Assembly: GCA_035577985.1 (NCBI GenBank)
Contig: DATJZY010000107.1
Span: 1-43,474 of the forward strand
Reading direction: 5' to 3'
Source of the DNA: Candidatus Eisenbacteria bacterium
GTDB taxonomy: Bacteria; Desulfobacterota; Binatia; DP-6
Length of the DNA stretch: 43,474 nucleotides
Positions 15,248 through 22,782 of the stretch are shown here, piece by piece. Below the pieces are notes generated by a model, which was not told the origin of the DNA, ran no database searches, and saw only the letters and a list, made by a program, of their open reading frames with translations. The first letter of the stretch is position 1. Every line of letters begins with the position of its first letter. A program made the position numbers and the translations under genes.

Positions 15248-16849
15248 CTAGGGCATCGCGGCGGCTTTGGTCTGGACGAGCCGGATCAAATCGCCGAGCG
15301 CCCAGCTGTAGTCCAGGATGTGGGTGCCCAGGAGCGACGGCGAGAGCGCCGGGTGCGTGTACGAGATCGGATCGGTGCGCATGTCGCCCGGGTCGGGTCG
15401 CACGCGGATCTCGAGGTAGCTCCGCCCCGCGGCGTCCTTCACGCACTCGCCAGCGTAGAAGTCCTCGAAGAGCGTGAAGGGCGTGGGGAACGGCGGCGGA
15501 GGCGCGACCTGGAAGATCGGCTGATGGAGGACGTTCGGGAAGTACGTCTTCGCAAAGCGTCCCTCGCCGCCGCCGAGCGCCGCGGGATTCGTGCACGCGG
15601 TGTCCATGCCTGCGGGCCCGACGGTGTTCGAGCCGTTCGCCGGCGGGAAGCCCTCCGCGTACGACCGGTACGCGATCACGCAGCCCGTCTGCGCGTCGCT
15701 CGTGCACAGGGGGAGGTTCTGGAACGAGCCGCCGACCACCTGGCCGTCCGGCACCGTCACACTGCCGCCGATCAGCAGCGCGACGATCAGGCGCGAGCGC
15801 AGCTCCGGCGACGCGTCGACCAGGTTCTGCATGATCTGCGTCATCACGAACGTCCCCTGCGAGTGGCCCAGGAGAACGACGTTGCGACCGCCATTGTCCT
15901 TGGCGAGGTAACGGCGGAAGGCCGCCTCGGCGTCGGCGTAGGCGATGGCGGCGAACTTCACGGCATCGGGCGAGCCGAACGTGCCGAACGTCACCTGCCG
16001 GTAGAGCGGCGCGAAGATGCGGCACGAGTCGTTCAGGCGCGCCGCTTGCGTGAGCAGGGGATCCAGCTCGAGCGACGTGTCGCTGAAGTCGACGTGGTTG
16101 CCGGGCGTCGGGGAGAGGTCGACCGTCGGATAGATGTAGAAGCAGTCGTACGGCTGATCGGCGGCTCCCACGTGCGCTTCGACGGTGGTCGAGAGATCGG
16201 GATGCACCGACGTCGCGTCGAGATCCACCAGGCAGAGGTTCGCCGCCTTGTCGGGCCGGCAGAGCCACATCGAGTCGTCCGCGTAGGGAAGGGGACAGGA
16301 GATCGGGGCGGGCGAGTCGCCCGCGGTGAACTTCTTGCCCGCCTTGAACGACGCGGTGCCGCCGAAGCCGAGGCACAGCTGCTGCTCGCCGAGCGCGAGG
16401 ATCACCTGCACGGGGTTCGGATCGCTGGCGAGCGAGTGCCCGAGCTTCGATCCCTTGGCGACCACCTGGACGAGCTTCCCGGCCTTCACGACCACGGATT
16501 TCACCGGCGCCGCGGAGCCGAGCTTGAAGCGGTATCCTTTGTTCTGGCCGGCCTTGCCGAGATAGTGCCAGCCGTCCTTCGGCAGCGGGTACGTCTGGTC
16601 GAAGACGTCGCCCATGACCGAAACGATGCGCAGGCTGCCGCCCTGCTGGGTGGGATCGTCCGGGCTGTCGTTGCCGCGGCCGAGCGTCAGCGCGGTATCT
16701 TCCGAGCGGATCGTCGCAGCGCGCTGCTTGGGGCTCTTCCCGTCCTTCAGGACGATCGCCTTGCCCTGGAGCAGCTCGTCGGTCGTGGCGGCGAGCAGGG
16801 CGCTCGTGCCGGCGAACAAGACGACGGCGAGCGCGAGCGCCCGCATCAT
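15248..16849 (-). CDS. Secreted DUF3089 alpha/beta hydrolase (lipase-like)
   Basis: A 533-aa exported protein. Residues 1-21 form a Sec signal (ALALAVVLFAGTSALLA). About residues 22-190 form a beta-rich N-terminal extension with several Lys-Gly-Lys turns. The DUF3089 hydrolase core follows with YDCFYIYPTVD, FAPLYRQVTFG and the nucleophile elbow LLGHSQGTF (Ser330). The family contains lipase/esterase-like enzymes; the substrate is unknown. ATG 16849 overlaps the TGA of the acyl-CoA dehydrogenase gene by 4 bp (ATGA); an ATG 9 bp upstream is also possible. Coupling to the dehydrogenases suggests it releases acyl chains for them (inference). Confidence 0.82.
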   Translation of the reverse strand: MMRALALAVVLFAGTSALLAATTDELLQGKAIVLKDGKSPKQRAATIRSEDTALTLGRGNDSPDDPTQQGGSLRIVSVMGDVFDQTYPLPKDGWHYLGKAGQNKGYRFKLGSAAPVKSVVVKAGKLVQVVAKGSKLGHSLASDPNPVQVILALGEQQLCLGFGGTASFKAGKKFTAGDSPAPISCPLPYADDSMWLCRPDKAANLCLVDLDATSVHPDLSTTVEAHVGAADQPYDCFYIYPTVDLSPTPGNHVDFSDTSLELDPLLTQAARLNDSCRIFAPLYRQVTFGTFGSPDAVKFAAIAYADAEAAFRRYLAKDNGGRNVVLLGHSQGTFVMTQIMQNLVDASPELRSRLIVALLIGGSVTVPDGQVVGGSFQNLPLCTSDAQTGCVIAYRSYAEGFPPANGSNTVGPAGMDTACTNPAALGGGEGRFAKTYFPNVLHQPIFQVAPPPPFPTPFTLFEDFYAGECVKDAAGRSYLEIRVRPDPGDMRTDPISYTHPALSPSLLGTHILDYSWALGDLIRLVQTKAAAMP

Positions 16850-17940
16850 CCGCTCCATCCCGCGAGCACGGCCGCCCGCTCGCGATGATACGCCGCCTCG
16901 CCGAGGAACGCGCGATCGAAGACGGCGCGGCGCCACCACAGGTGCAGGTCGAACTCCCACGTGAAGCCGATGCCGCCATGGAGCTCGATCGCGTAGCGCG
17001 TCACGCGGTCGTAGAGGTCCGTCAGGTGCGCCTTGGCGATCGCCGCGTGCCGCTCGCTCTTGTCGGTGATGTGGTCGAAGGCGTGTGCCGCGTACCACCA
17101 CAGCGAGCGCGACGGCTCGAGGTCGCACGCGAGGTCGGCGAGCTGGTGCTTCACGCCCTGGAAGGCGCCGATCGGCTGCCCGAACTGCTCGCGCGTGAGC
17201 GAGTACTTGACGGTCATGTCGACGCAGCGCGCGGCGCCGCCGAACGCGTCGGCGGCGACGAGGACGAGGCCGGCGTCGCGTGCGCGGTCGATCGCATGAC
17301 GACCTGACGCGATCTTCGCGGCCGGCGTCTCGTGGAACCCGATCATGCTCACGCGCCGGGTCATGTCGAAGACCCGCAGCGGCGTCGACGAGAGGCCCGG
17401 CGCGCCCCGCTCGACGACCCACAGCCCCGGTCCGTCGGCATCCTGCGACGCCACCACGATGGCGTCGGCGACCTCGCCATACGGCACGAGCGGCTTCTCG
17501 CCCGTGAGCTTCCCGTCGACCACCTTCGAGGTGAGCCGCGCCGCGTCCCACTCGCCGAGGCCCTCGCCGAGCGCGAACGTGACCAGCGCGTCACCCGACG
17601 CGATGCCCGGCAGCCAGCGCCGGCACGCCTCGGTCGAGGCGCTCTCGACGAGGGCGATCGTCGCCATCGCCGAGCCGAGGAACGGTCCGGGCGTACAGCA
17701 CCAGCCGAGCACCTCGGCCGCGAGCGCGGCGTCGAGCAGCTCCATGCCCGACCCGCCGTAGGCCGGCGGGACGACGAGGCCGGGAATGCCCATCTCGGCG
17801 AGCCCACGCCACAGCGTCGGATCGTGGCCGGTCGCGCTCTCCATGATGGCGCGCACGCGCGTCGTCGGGCACTCGCCCTCGAGGTAACGACGAATCGAGT
17901 CCTGGAGGAGGGTCTGCTCCTCGGAAAGTCCGAAGTCCAT
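16846..17940 (-). CDS. Acyl-CoA dehydrogenase (smaller subunit of a pair)
   Basis: A 364-aa flavoenzyme of the acyl-CoA dehydrogenase superfamily. It has an N-terminal helical domain (MDFGLSEEQTLLQDSIRRYLE), PAYGGSGMELLDAALAAEVLG, and a C-terminal SLTREQFGQPIGAFQGVKHQLADL segment. The ELHGGIGFTWEFDLHLWWRR segment resembles the steroid side-chain dehydrogenases of actinobacteria. The middle beta domain is shortened. It lies 12 bp after a second dehydrogenase gene, suggesting an alpha2beta2 heterotetramer rather than two homomers. The likely role is alpha,beta-dehydrogenation of a bulky acyl-CoA. The C-terminal codon overlaps the hydrolase start. Confidence 0.9.
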   Translation of the reverse strand: MDFGLSEEQTLLQDSIRRYLEGECPTTRVRAIMESATGHDPTLWRGLAEMGIPGLVVPPAYGGSGMELLDAALAAEVLGWCCTPGPFLGSAMATIALVESASTEACRRWLPGIASGDALVTFALGEGLGEWDAARLTSKVVDGKLTGEKPLVPYGEVADAIVVASQDADGPGLWVVERGAPGLSSTPLRVFDMTRRVSMIGFHETPAAKIASGRHAIDRARDAGLVLVAADAFGGAARCVDMTVKYSLTREQFGQPIGAFQGVKHQLADLACDLEPSRSLWWYAAHAFDHITDKSERHAAIAKAHLTDLYDRVTRYAIELHGGIGFTWEFDLHLWWRRAVFDRAFLGEAAYHRERAAVLAGWSG

Positions 17941-17952
17941 GTGACGATGTCC

Positions 17953-19179
17953 CTACTTCCGCTGGTCGCGCGGCATGCCGAGGCCGCGCTCGGCGATCAC
18001 GTTGCGCTGAATGTTCGGGGCACCGCCGCCGAGGGCCATGCCGAAGTACCACATGTAGGCGGTGCCGAACATGCCCATGGCCGGCGCGTTCGGCTCGCCG
18101 GGGGCGAGGCAGCCGCGATCGCTCATGAGATCCATGGCGAGCTTCGCGATGTCGTACGCGAGCGTCGTCGAGTGCAGCTTCGGCACCATTCCGGCGAGCC
18201 CCGGATCGAGGCCGCGCGCGCCCGCGGTGAGCAGGCGATGGCCGTTGTACTCGGCCGCGAGCAGGCGCGCCTCGAGCTCGACCAGCCGGCCCCGGAAGAC
18301 CGGGTCGTCCATCGCGCGGCGGCCGCGGATCTCGACCGCCTGCGCCATCATGACGACGCCGTCGAAGGTGCGGCGTGCGAACGTCGCGTTGCCGATGAGC
18401 GCGCGCTCGTGCTTCAGCGTCGAGCGCGACACGTACCAGCCCTGGCCCCGCTCGCCGACGATCGAATCCTTCGGCACACGCACGTTCTCGAAGAAGACCT
18501 CGTTGAAGTCGGCCTCGCCGGTCATCTGCCGCAGCGGCCGCACCTCGATGCCCGGCGTCTTCATGTCGATCAGCATGTACGTGATGCCGTCGTGCTTGGG
18601 CGCCTCGGGCTCGGTGCGGACGAGCGCGAACATCCAGTCGGCCTCGGCCGCGTTGGATGTCCAGATCTTCTGGCCGTTCACGACCCAGTGGTCGCCTTCG
18701 AGCTCGCCCTTGGTGCGCAGCGAGGCGAGGTCGCTGCCCGCGCCCGGCTCGCTGTAGCCCTGACACCACTTGATCTTGCCGAGCAGGGTGTCGCGCACGA
18801 ACTTCTGCTTCTGCTCCTCCGTGCCCTTGTCGATGAGGGTCGGCGCCAGCATCGACGGACCCTGACCCATGATCTCGAACGGGGCGTCGTGGCGGCGGAA
18901 CTCCTCGGCGACGATCGTGGCCTTGAGTGGGTCGGCGGGCTGCTCGCTGCCGCCGTAGCGCTTCGGGATGTGGCGGTAGAGGTAGCCGCGCGCGATCGCC
19001 TTCTCGCGAAAGCGCGTGGCGCGCTCGTCGGTGCGCACCGTAGCGCCCATCGACGCCGCGACGGTGTTCGGCTCGGGCGCCGGCGCCGCGGCCTTGTCCT
19101 CGTCCGTCCAGTGCTCGCGCAGGAACCTGCGGACCTCTTCGCGGAACGTCTCGTATTCGGGGCTGAAGCTGAGATTCAC
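17953..19179 (-). CDS. Acyl-CoA dehydrogenase (larger subunit of a pair)
   Basis: A 408-aa acyl-CoA dehydrogenase. Seen in order: FSPEYETFREEVRRFLREHW, RYGGSEQ, YSEPGAGSDLASL (FAD/substrate region), QKIWTSNA, DFNEVFFENVRVP, and the C-terminal GGGAPNIQRNVIAERGLGMPR typical of FadE-type enzymes. The start is GTG 19179, eight bases after AAAGGAG. A longer frame to 19242 lacks homology. A promoter (TTGAGG-18-TAAGCA) and an inverted repeat lie upstream. It is the first gene of the dehydrogenase-dehydrogenase-hydrolase operon. Confidence 0.92.
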   Translation of the reverse strand: MNLSFSPEYETFREEVRRFLREHWTDEDKAAAPAPEPNTVAASMGATVRTDERATRFREKAIARGYLYRHIPKRYGGSEQPADPLKATIVAEEFRRHDAPFEIMGQGPSMLAPTLIDKGTEEQKQKFVRDTLLGKIKWCQGYSEPGAGSDLASLRTKGELEGDHWVVNGQKIWTSNAAEADWMFALVRTEPEAPKHDGITYMLIDMKTPGIEVRPLRQMTGEADFNEVFFENVRVPKDSIVGERGQGWYVSRSTLKHERALIGNATFARRTFDGVVMMAQAVEIRGRRAMDDPVFRGRLVELEARLLAAEYNGHRLLTAGARGLDPGLAGMVPKLHSTTLAYDIAKLAMDLMSDRGCLAPGEPNAPAMGMFGTAYMWYFGMALGGGAPNIQRNVIAERGLGMPRDQRK

Positions 19180-19226
19180 CTTAACGGCTCCTTTGCGCAG
19201 CGGCCGTGGCACGCACGACCAGCCGA

Positions 19227-19263
19227 AATGCTTACCAGGCATGCACGGGGCGCCTCAAGCATT
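19227..19263. promoter_or_regulatory. Inverted repeat spanning the acyl-CoA dehydrogenase promoter
   Basis: AATGCTT (19227-19233) and AAGCATT (19257-19263) are perfect inverted arms separated by 23 bp. Their centres are 30 bp apart, about three helical turns. The arms overlap the -10 and -35 of the minus-strand promoter, which fits a repressor site. Confidence 0.35.
19229..19258 (-). promoter_or_regulatory. Promoter of the acyl-CoA dehydrogenase operon
   Basis: On the minus strand: TTGAGG (19258-19253), 18-bp spacer, TAAGCA (19234-19229). The leader is then about 45 nt and ends in AAAGGAG before GTG 19179. Confidence 0.45.
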
Positions 19264-19313
19264 ACCGCCATGGCTTGACGCCGCACGGCGCCGCGCGCTC
19301 TCCTCCCGCGCGC

Positions 19314-20315
19314 ATGCGCAGGATCGGTCGCGTCCTCGGGATGGTCGCGCTGGTGCTTTTCGTCGCCGAGGGCGCGCTGCGGCTCGCGCCGCGCCGCCCG
19401 AAGATCTTCGTCGAGCTCGCGAAATACCTCGAGATCCTCACCTACACGGGAGCGCCGTATCCGATGCATCTCGCCGGGTTCCGCGGCGAGATCGACGGGG
19501 TGCGCTGGCGGACGAACGACATCGGGCTCCGGGATCGGACGTTCGCGCGCGCGAAGCCCGCAGGGACGCTGCGCGTGCTGGCGCTCGGCGACTCCATCAC
19601 CCTCGGCTGGGGCGTCGAGCAAGACGAGATGTTCACGAAGGGGCTCGAGCGACTTCTGACGGAGCGGCGCGGGGCGCCGGTCGAGGTGATCACGGCGGCG
19701 GTCGGCGGCTGGAACACCGTGCACGAGCTCGCATTCGTGGAGCGCGAGGGCCTCGCGTTCGATCCCGACGTGCTGCTGCTGGTCTACGTCGTGAACGACA
19801 ACGAGGTGGTGACGCCGTGGACGGAGGCCGAGCGCAAGACGTCGCAGCAGCGGCTCGTGACGATGCTCGTGACGAACAGCCGCGTGGGCGAGCTCGCCGT
19901 GGGCGCCTACCGCTGGCTCGTTCCCCCGCCCGCGCGGCAGCCGCGTCCGCGGGAGCTGGCGAAGGACCCCTTCTCCGAGGCCGATCGCGGCTGGATGGCG
20001 AGCCGCGCCGCCCTGGAGCGCATGCAGGCGATCGCCGACGCCCGGCGGATCGCGTTCGCGATCGTCGTCTGCGACGTCGACGACGGCCCGGCCGAGCGCG
20101 CCACGGTCGCCGCGCTCGAGCGCTTCGGCCGCGAGCACCACGTCCCGGTCGAGTCGACGTACCACTGGTTCGACGGCCGGAACCGCGTGCAGCTGAAGCT
20201 GGGGCTGCTCGATCCCCACCCGACGGCGGCCGCGCACGCGATCATGGCCGAGCGCCTGGCGGAGTTTCTCGGGCGGGTCGTGCCCGGGCTCGGAAATTCC
20301 GGCCAAGGTAGTTGA
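19314..20315 (+). CDS. Membrane-anchored SGNH/GDSL-family hydrolase
   Basis: A 333-aa protein with one N-terminal hydrophobic anchor (VLGMVALVLFVAEGALRLAP, about residues 7-26). The SGNH hydrolase domain has block I LALGDSITLGWGV, block II VGGWNT, block III YVVNDNE and block V LLDPHPTAAAH with the catalytic Asp/His. Such proteins are esterases or acetyl/acyl transferases acting on lipids or glycans; the substrate is not predictable here. ATG 19314 precedes the hydrophobic anchor; an upstream frame from 19206 carries only promoter sequence. TTGACG at 19275-19280 is a candidate -35. Confidence 0.8.
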   Translation: MRRIGRVLGMVALVLFVAEGALRLAPRRPKIFVELAKYLEILTYTGAPYPMHLAGFRGEIDGVRWRTNDIGLRDRTFARAKPAGTLRVLALGDSITLGWGVEQDEMFTKGLERLLTERRGAPVEVITAAVGGWNTVHELAFVEREGLAFDPDVLLLVYVVNDNEVVTPWTEAERKTSQQRLVTMLVTNSRVGELAVGAYRWLVPPPARQPRPRELAKDPFSEADRGWMASRAALERMQAIADARRIAFAIVVCDVDDGPAERATVAALERFGREHHVPVESTYHWFDGRNRVQLKLGLLDPHPTAAAHAIMAERLAEFLGRVVPGLGNSGQGS

Positions 20316-20340
20316 CGCAGCGCCCTCCGAGTCACTATTG
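20312..20340 (+). promoter_or_regulatory. Promoter of the antiporter gene
   Basis: TTGACG (20312-20317), 17-bp spacer, CTATTG (20335-20340). It places the transcription start near 20347. That would leave TTG 20338 untranscribed and favours GTG 20353 as the start codon. Confidence 0.4.
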
Positions 20341-20352
20341 CCGTCGCCCATC

Positions 20353-21720
20353 GTGCATGGTGCGCCGGTCGCCGACCTGGGATCCCTCCTGCCCGTCTGG
20401 AGCGCTCTGCCGTTCGCGGGAATCCTCCTGTCGATCGCGCTCTTCCCGCTGCTCGCGCCGCACTTCTGGCACCATCACTTCCCGAAGGTGTCGGCGGGAT
20501 GGGCGCTCCTCTTCGCGCTCCCATTCGTGCTGCGCTTCGGCGGCAACGCGGTGCACGAGCTGCTCCACGTCGCGATCGTCGACTACGTCCCGTTCCTGAT
20601 CCTCATCTCGGCGCTGTTCACGATTGGCGGCGGTATCCATGTCGCGGGTTCGCTGCGCGGCACGCCGTCGACGAACGCCGTCCTCATGCTGATCGGGACG
20701 GCGATCGCCTCGCTGGTCGGGACGACGGGCGCGGCCATGATCATGATCCGGCCGCTTCTCAAGGCGAATCGTGCGCGCCACCATCGCTCGCACACGGTCG
20801 TCTTCTTCATCTTCCTGGTCGCCAACATCGGCGGTGGGCTGACGCCGCTCGGCGATCCGCCGCTCTTCCTAGGGTTCCTGCACGGCGTGCCCTTCTTCTG
20901 GACGCTCGGCCTCTGGAAGGGAGTTCTCTTCACCGCCGCGCTCGTGCTCGCCACCTACATGGCGCACGAGCTCTACTACTGGAGCCGCGAGCCCGAGGAG
21001 ATCCGCGCACCGTCGGCGGCTGCGGCCGAGCCCATTCGCATGGAAGGTGCGACGAACCTCGTCTTTCTCGCCGGCGTGATCGGCGCGGTGGTCGCGTCCG
21101 GCCTGTGGCAGGGCAACGAGATCGCGATCCTCGGCGTGCACCAGACGACCGGGAATCTCCTGCGCGACGGCGTCCTGGTCGCGATGCTCGGCCTCTCATG
21201 GCTCGCGACACCGCAGACGGTTCGCGCCGCCAACGACTTCTCCTGGGGGCCGATCCGCGAGGTGGCGATCCTGTTCGCCGGCATCTTCGTGACGATCATC
21301 CCGGCCATGGCGATGCTGCGCGTGGGCGAGGAGGGCGGGATGGCCTTCGTGGTCCGCGCGGTGCGCGAACCCGCCCACTTCTTCTGGGCGAGCGGCATCC
21401 TGTCGTCGTTCCTCGACAACGCGCCCACCTACCTCGCGTTCCTCTCGACGGCCCTCGGGCGGCTCTTCCCGGGCGTCCCCGAGAGCGAGGCGGTCGCGCG
21501 GCTCATCCAGGAGCATCCGCTGTTCCTCGCCGCGGTGTCGAGCGGCTCGGTGTTCATGGGGGCGAACACGTACATCGGCAACGCGCCCAACTTCATGGTG
21601 AAGTCGATCGCCGAGGAAGCCGGGGTGCCCATGCCCTCGTTCTTCGGCTACATCTTCCGGTACAGCCTGCCCTTCCTGGTGACGACGTTCCTCGTCGTCA
21701 CGTGGGTCTTCTTCGAGTGA
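20353..21720 (+). CDS. Sodium:proton antiporter-like membrane transporter (NhaD/ArsB superfamily)
   Basis: A 455-aa inner-membrane protein with about 11-12 hydrophobic segments, of the ion-transporter superfamily that includes NhaD and citrate/arsenite carriers. Diagnostic stretches are IGTAIASLVGTTGAAMI, ANIGGGLTPLGDPPLFLGFL and the second repeat's SSFLDNAPTYLAF plus NTYIGNAPNFMVKSI. These carry the discontinuous helices expected to bind ions. The ion is not determinable; Na+/H+ exchange is the usual annotation. TTG 20338 is an alternative start. The next gene begins 7 bp after the stop and is probably co-transcribed. Confidence 0.85.
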   Translation: MHGAPVADLGSLLPVWSALPFAGILLSIALFPLLAPHFWHHHFPKVSAGWALLFALPFVLRFGGNAVHELLHVAIVDYVPFLILISALFTIGGGIHVAGSLRGTPSTNAVLMLIGTAIASLVGTTGAAMIMIRPLLKANRARHHRSHTVVFFIFLVANIGGGLTPLGDPPLFLGFLHGVPFFWTLGLWKGVLFTAALVLATYMAHELYYWSREPEEIRAPSAAAAEPIRMEGATNLVFLAGVIGAVVASGLWQGNEIAILGVHQTTGNLLRDGVLVAMLGLSWLATPQTVRAANDFSWGPIREVAILFAGIFVTIIPAMAMLRVGEEGGMAFVVRAVREPAHFFWASGILSSFLDNAPTYLAFLSTALGRLFPGVPESEAVARLIQEHPLFLAAVSSGSVFMGANTYIGNAPNFMVKSIAEEAGVPMPSFFGYIFRYSLPFLVTTFLVVTWVFFE

Positions 21721-21727
21721 GGCACAG

Positions 21728-22303
21728 ATGAGCGACTGGCATGCGATCGTGGTCGACGGCGGCGAGAAGGCGACGCGAGGATTCGTCTCCGGCTTCATCG
21801 GCGACCGCGGGGTCCCGGCGACGAGCGTGCGGCTCGCCGAGGACGTCGGGGTCGAGCCCGAGTCGCTGGGCAAGCGCGTCGTCGAGCTCCTGACCGGCGG
21901 GCGCCACCAGATCGTGCTCGTCGTGGAAGGACTCGCGACCGCGTTCGTCGAGGCGCTCGAGCGCGGCGGCGTCGCCGCGCACCTGAAGCTCGCGGAGCAT
22001 CATCGCCTGGCGGGTGCGCACTTCGGCTTCGAGGTCGAAACGTTCTCACGCGACGTCGCGAAGCAGGTGCGCGCGGCGATCGGGTCGCCGCCGGCGGGCG
22101 TGGTCATCGCGGACCTGGACGAGAGCGCCGAGCAGCATCCCGAGGAGAAGGGGATCGATCTCTACATGCCGGGGCACGAGTACACCTACCGCGCCCACGG
22201 GCGCGTCACGGGCGGCGTCGACGGGGTCCTCGAGGTGCGGCGGAAGCTCCAGGAGATCGAGTGCGTCGAGCTCGCGAGCGTCCACCTGAACACTGCCACC
22301 TGA
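21728..22303 (+). CDS. Conserved-looking protein of unknown function
   Basis: A 191-aa soluble protein with alternating strand/helix segments: WHAIVVDGG, HQIVLVVEGL, AGVVIADLDES and VECVELASVHLNT-like strands. There are no Cys, no signal and no membrane segment. I do not recognise the family. The Rossmann-like alternation and the VVDGGEKATRGF start could indicate a nucleotide- or metal-binding fold, but no motif is decisive. GAGTGAGGCACAG in front of ATG 21728 provides a ribosome binding site. It lies 7 bp after the antiporter and may be functionally tied to it. Confidence 0.65.
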   Translation: MSDWHAIVVDGGEKATRGFVSGFIGDRGVPATSVRLAEDVGVEPESLGKRVVELLTGGRHQIVLVVEGLATAFVEALERGGVAAHLKLAEHHRLAGAHFGFEVETFSRDVAKQVRAAIGSPPAGVVIADLDESAEQHPEEKGIDLYMPGHEYTYRAHGRVTGGVDGVLEVRRKLQEIECVELASVHLNTAT

Positions 22304-22312
22304 GCGGCGTCG

Positions 22313-22714
22313 CTACGCGCCCAGCTCGATGATCCCGCGCCGCTCCTGCAGGAGCCAGCGACCGCCCTGTTTGCGCAGCCGATCCTCGTAGCGTCCGGTC
22401 GTCGGCGTGAGGCTGCCCTTCTGGCCCGTGAAGGCGAGCACGTAGGTCGTCGCTTCGGCTCGATCCCCGCCGCCGGTGATGATGCAGTTGGTGACGTAGT
22501 GGCGCATCGTGAGGCCGGCGCCCTTCAACATGTTCGCGAAGGCGCGCACGGCGTCTTTGCCCTGGTGCGTGCCCATGACCTTGCCGAAGTCGAGGGTGCA
22601 GTCGTCGGTGAAGAGGTCGGGGAGCTCTTCCCAGCGACCGAAATCGATCGCGCGGCTGTAGACGGCCATCAGCTCCTGGATGTCGAGACGGTCCTGCACG
22701 GTGAGCTGGCTCAT
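22313..22714 (-). CDS. SnoaL-like / nuclear transport factor 2-fold protein
   Basis: A 133-aa protein of the NTF2-like superfamily. It has the typical N-terminal helix DRLDIQELMAVYSRAIDFGRWEEL, the strand-turn LFTDDCTLDFG, and a curved sheet ending in GGRWLLQERRGIIEL. Members are small-molecule isomerases, dehydratases or binding proteins; no catalytic residues can be assigned with confidence. ATG 22714 is 8 nt from a TAGGGT -10, so it is probably leaderless. It is divergent from the aldolase-SDR gene, and the two promoters share a -35 region. Confidence 0.82.
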   Translation of the reverse strand: MSQLTVQDRLDIQELMAVYSRAIDFGRWEELPDLFTDDCTLDFGKVMGTHQGKDAVRAFANMLKGAGLTMRHYVTNCIITGGGDRAEATTYVLAFTGQKGSLTPTTGRYEDRLRKQGGRWLLQERRGIIELGA

Positions 22715-22722
22715 GGGGCGCG

Positions 22723-22751
22723 ACCCTAGCGCACGCCGCGGCGGCTTGAAA
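22723..22751 (-). promoter_or_regulatory. Leaderless promoter of the SnoaL-like gene
   Basis: On the minus strand: TTTCAA (22751-22746), 17-bp spacer, TAGGGT (22728-22723), 8 nt to ATG 22714. The -35 is weak and is the reverse complement of the TTGAAA used by the divergent gene. Confidence 0.4.
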
Positions 22752-22775
22752 ACCTGGAGCCCCGCCGCCTAGTGT
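22746..22775 (+). promoter_or_regulatory. Leaderless promoter of the aldolase-SDR gene
   Basis: TTGAAA (22746-22751), 18-bp spacer, TAGTGT (22770-22775), 7 nt to ATG 22783. No ribosome binding site precedes the start codon. Confidence 0.5.
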
Positions 22776-22782
22776 CGGCCCG

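Noticed and set aside
13926..16979. A 1017-codon minus-strand open frame overlapping the ABC ATPase end, the membrane protein and the DUF3089 gene
   Set aside because: The composition is shadow-like (Arg/His/Glu-rich). The true proteins in the overlapping frames have clear signal peptides, membrane segments or motifs.
16846..19179. The two acyl-CoA dehydrogenases as one frameshifted gene
   Set aside because: Each has its own complete N- and C-terminal regions, and the two differ in sequence and length, so they are two genes.
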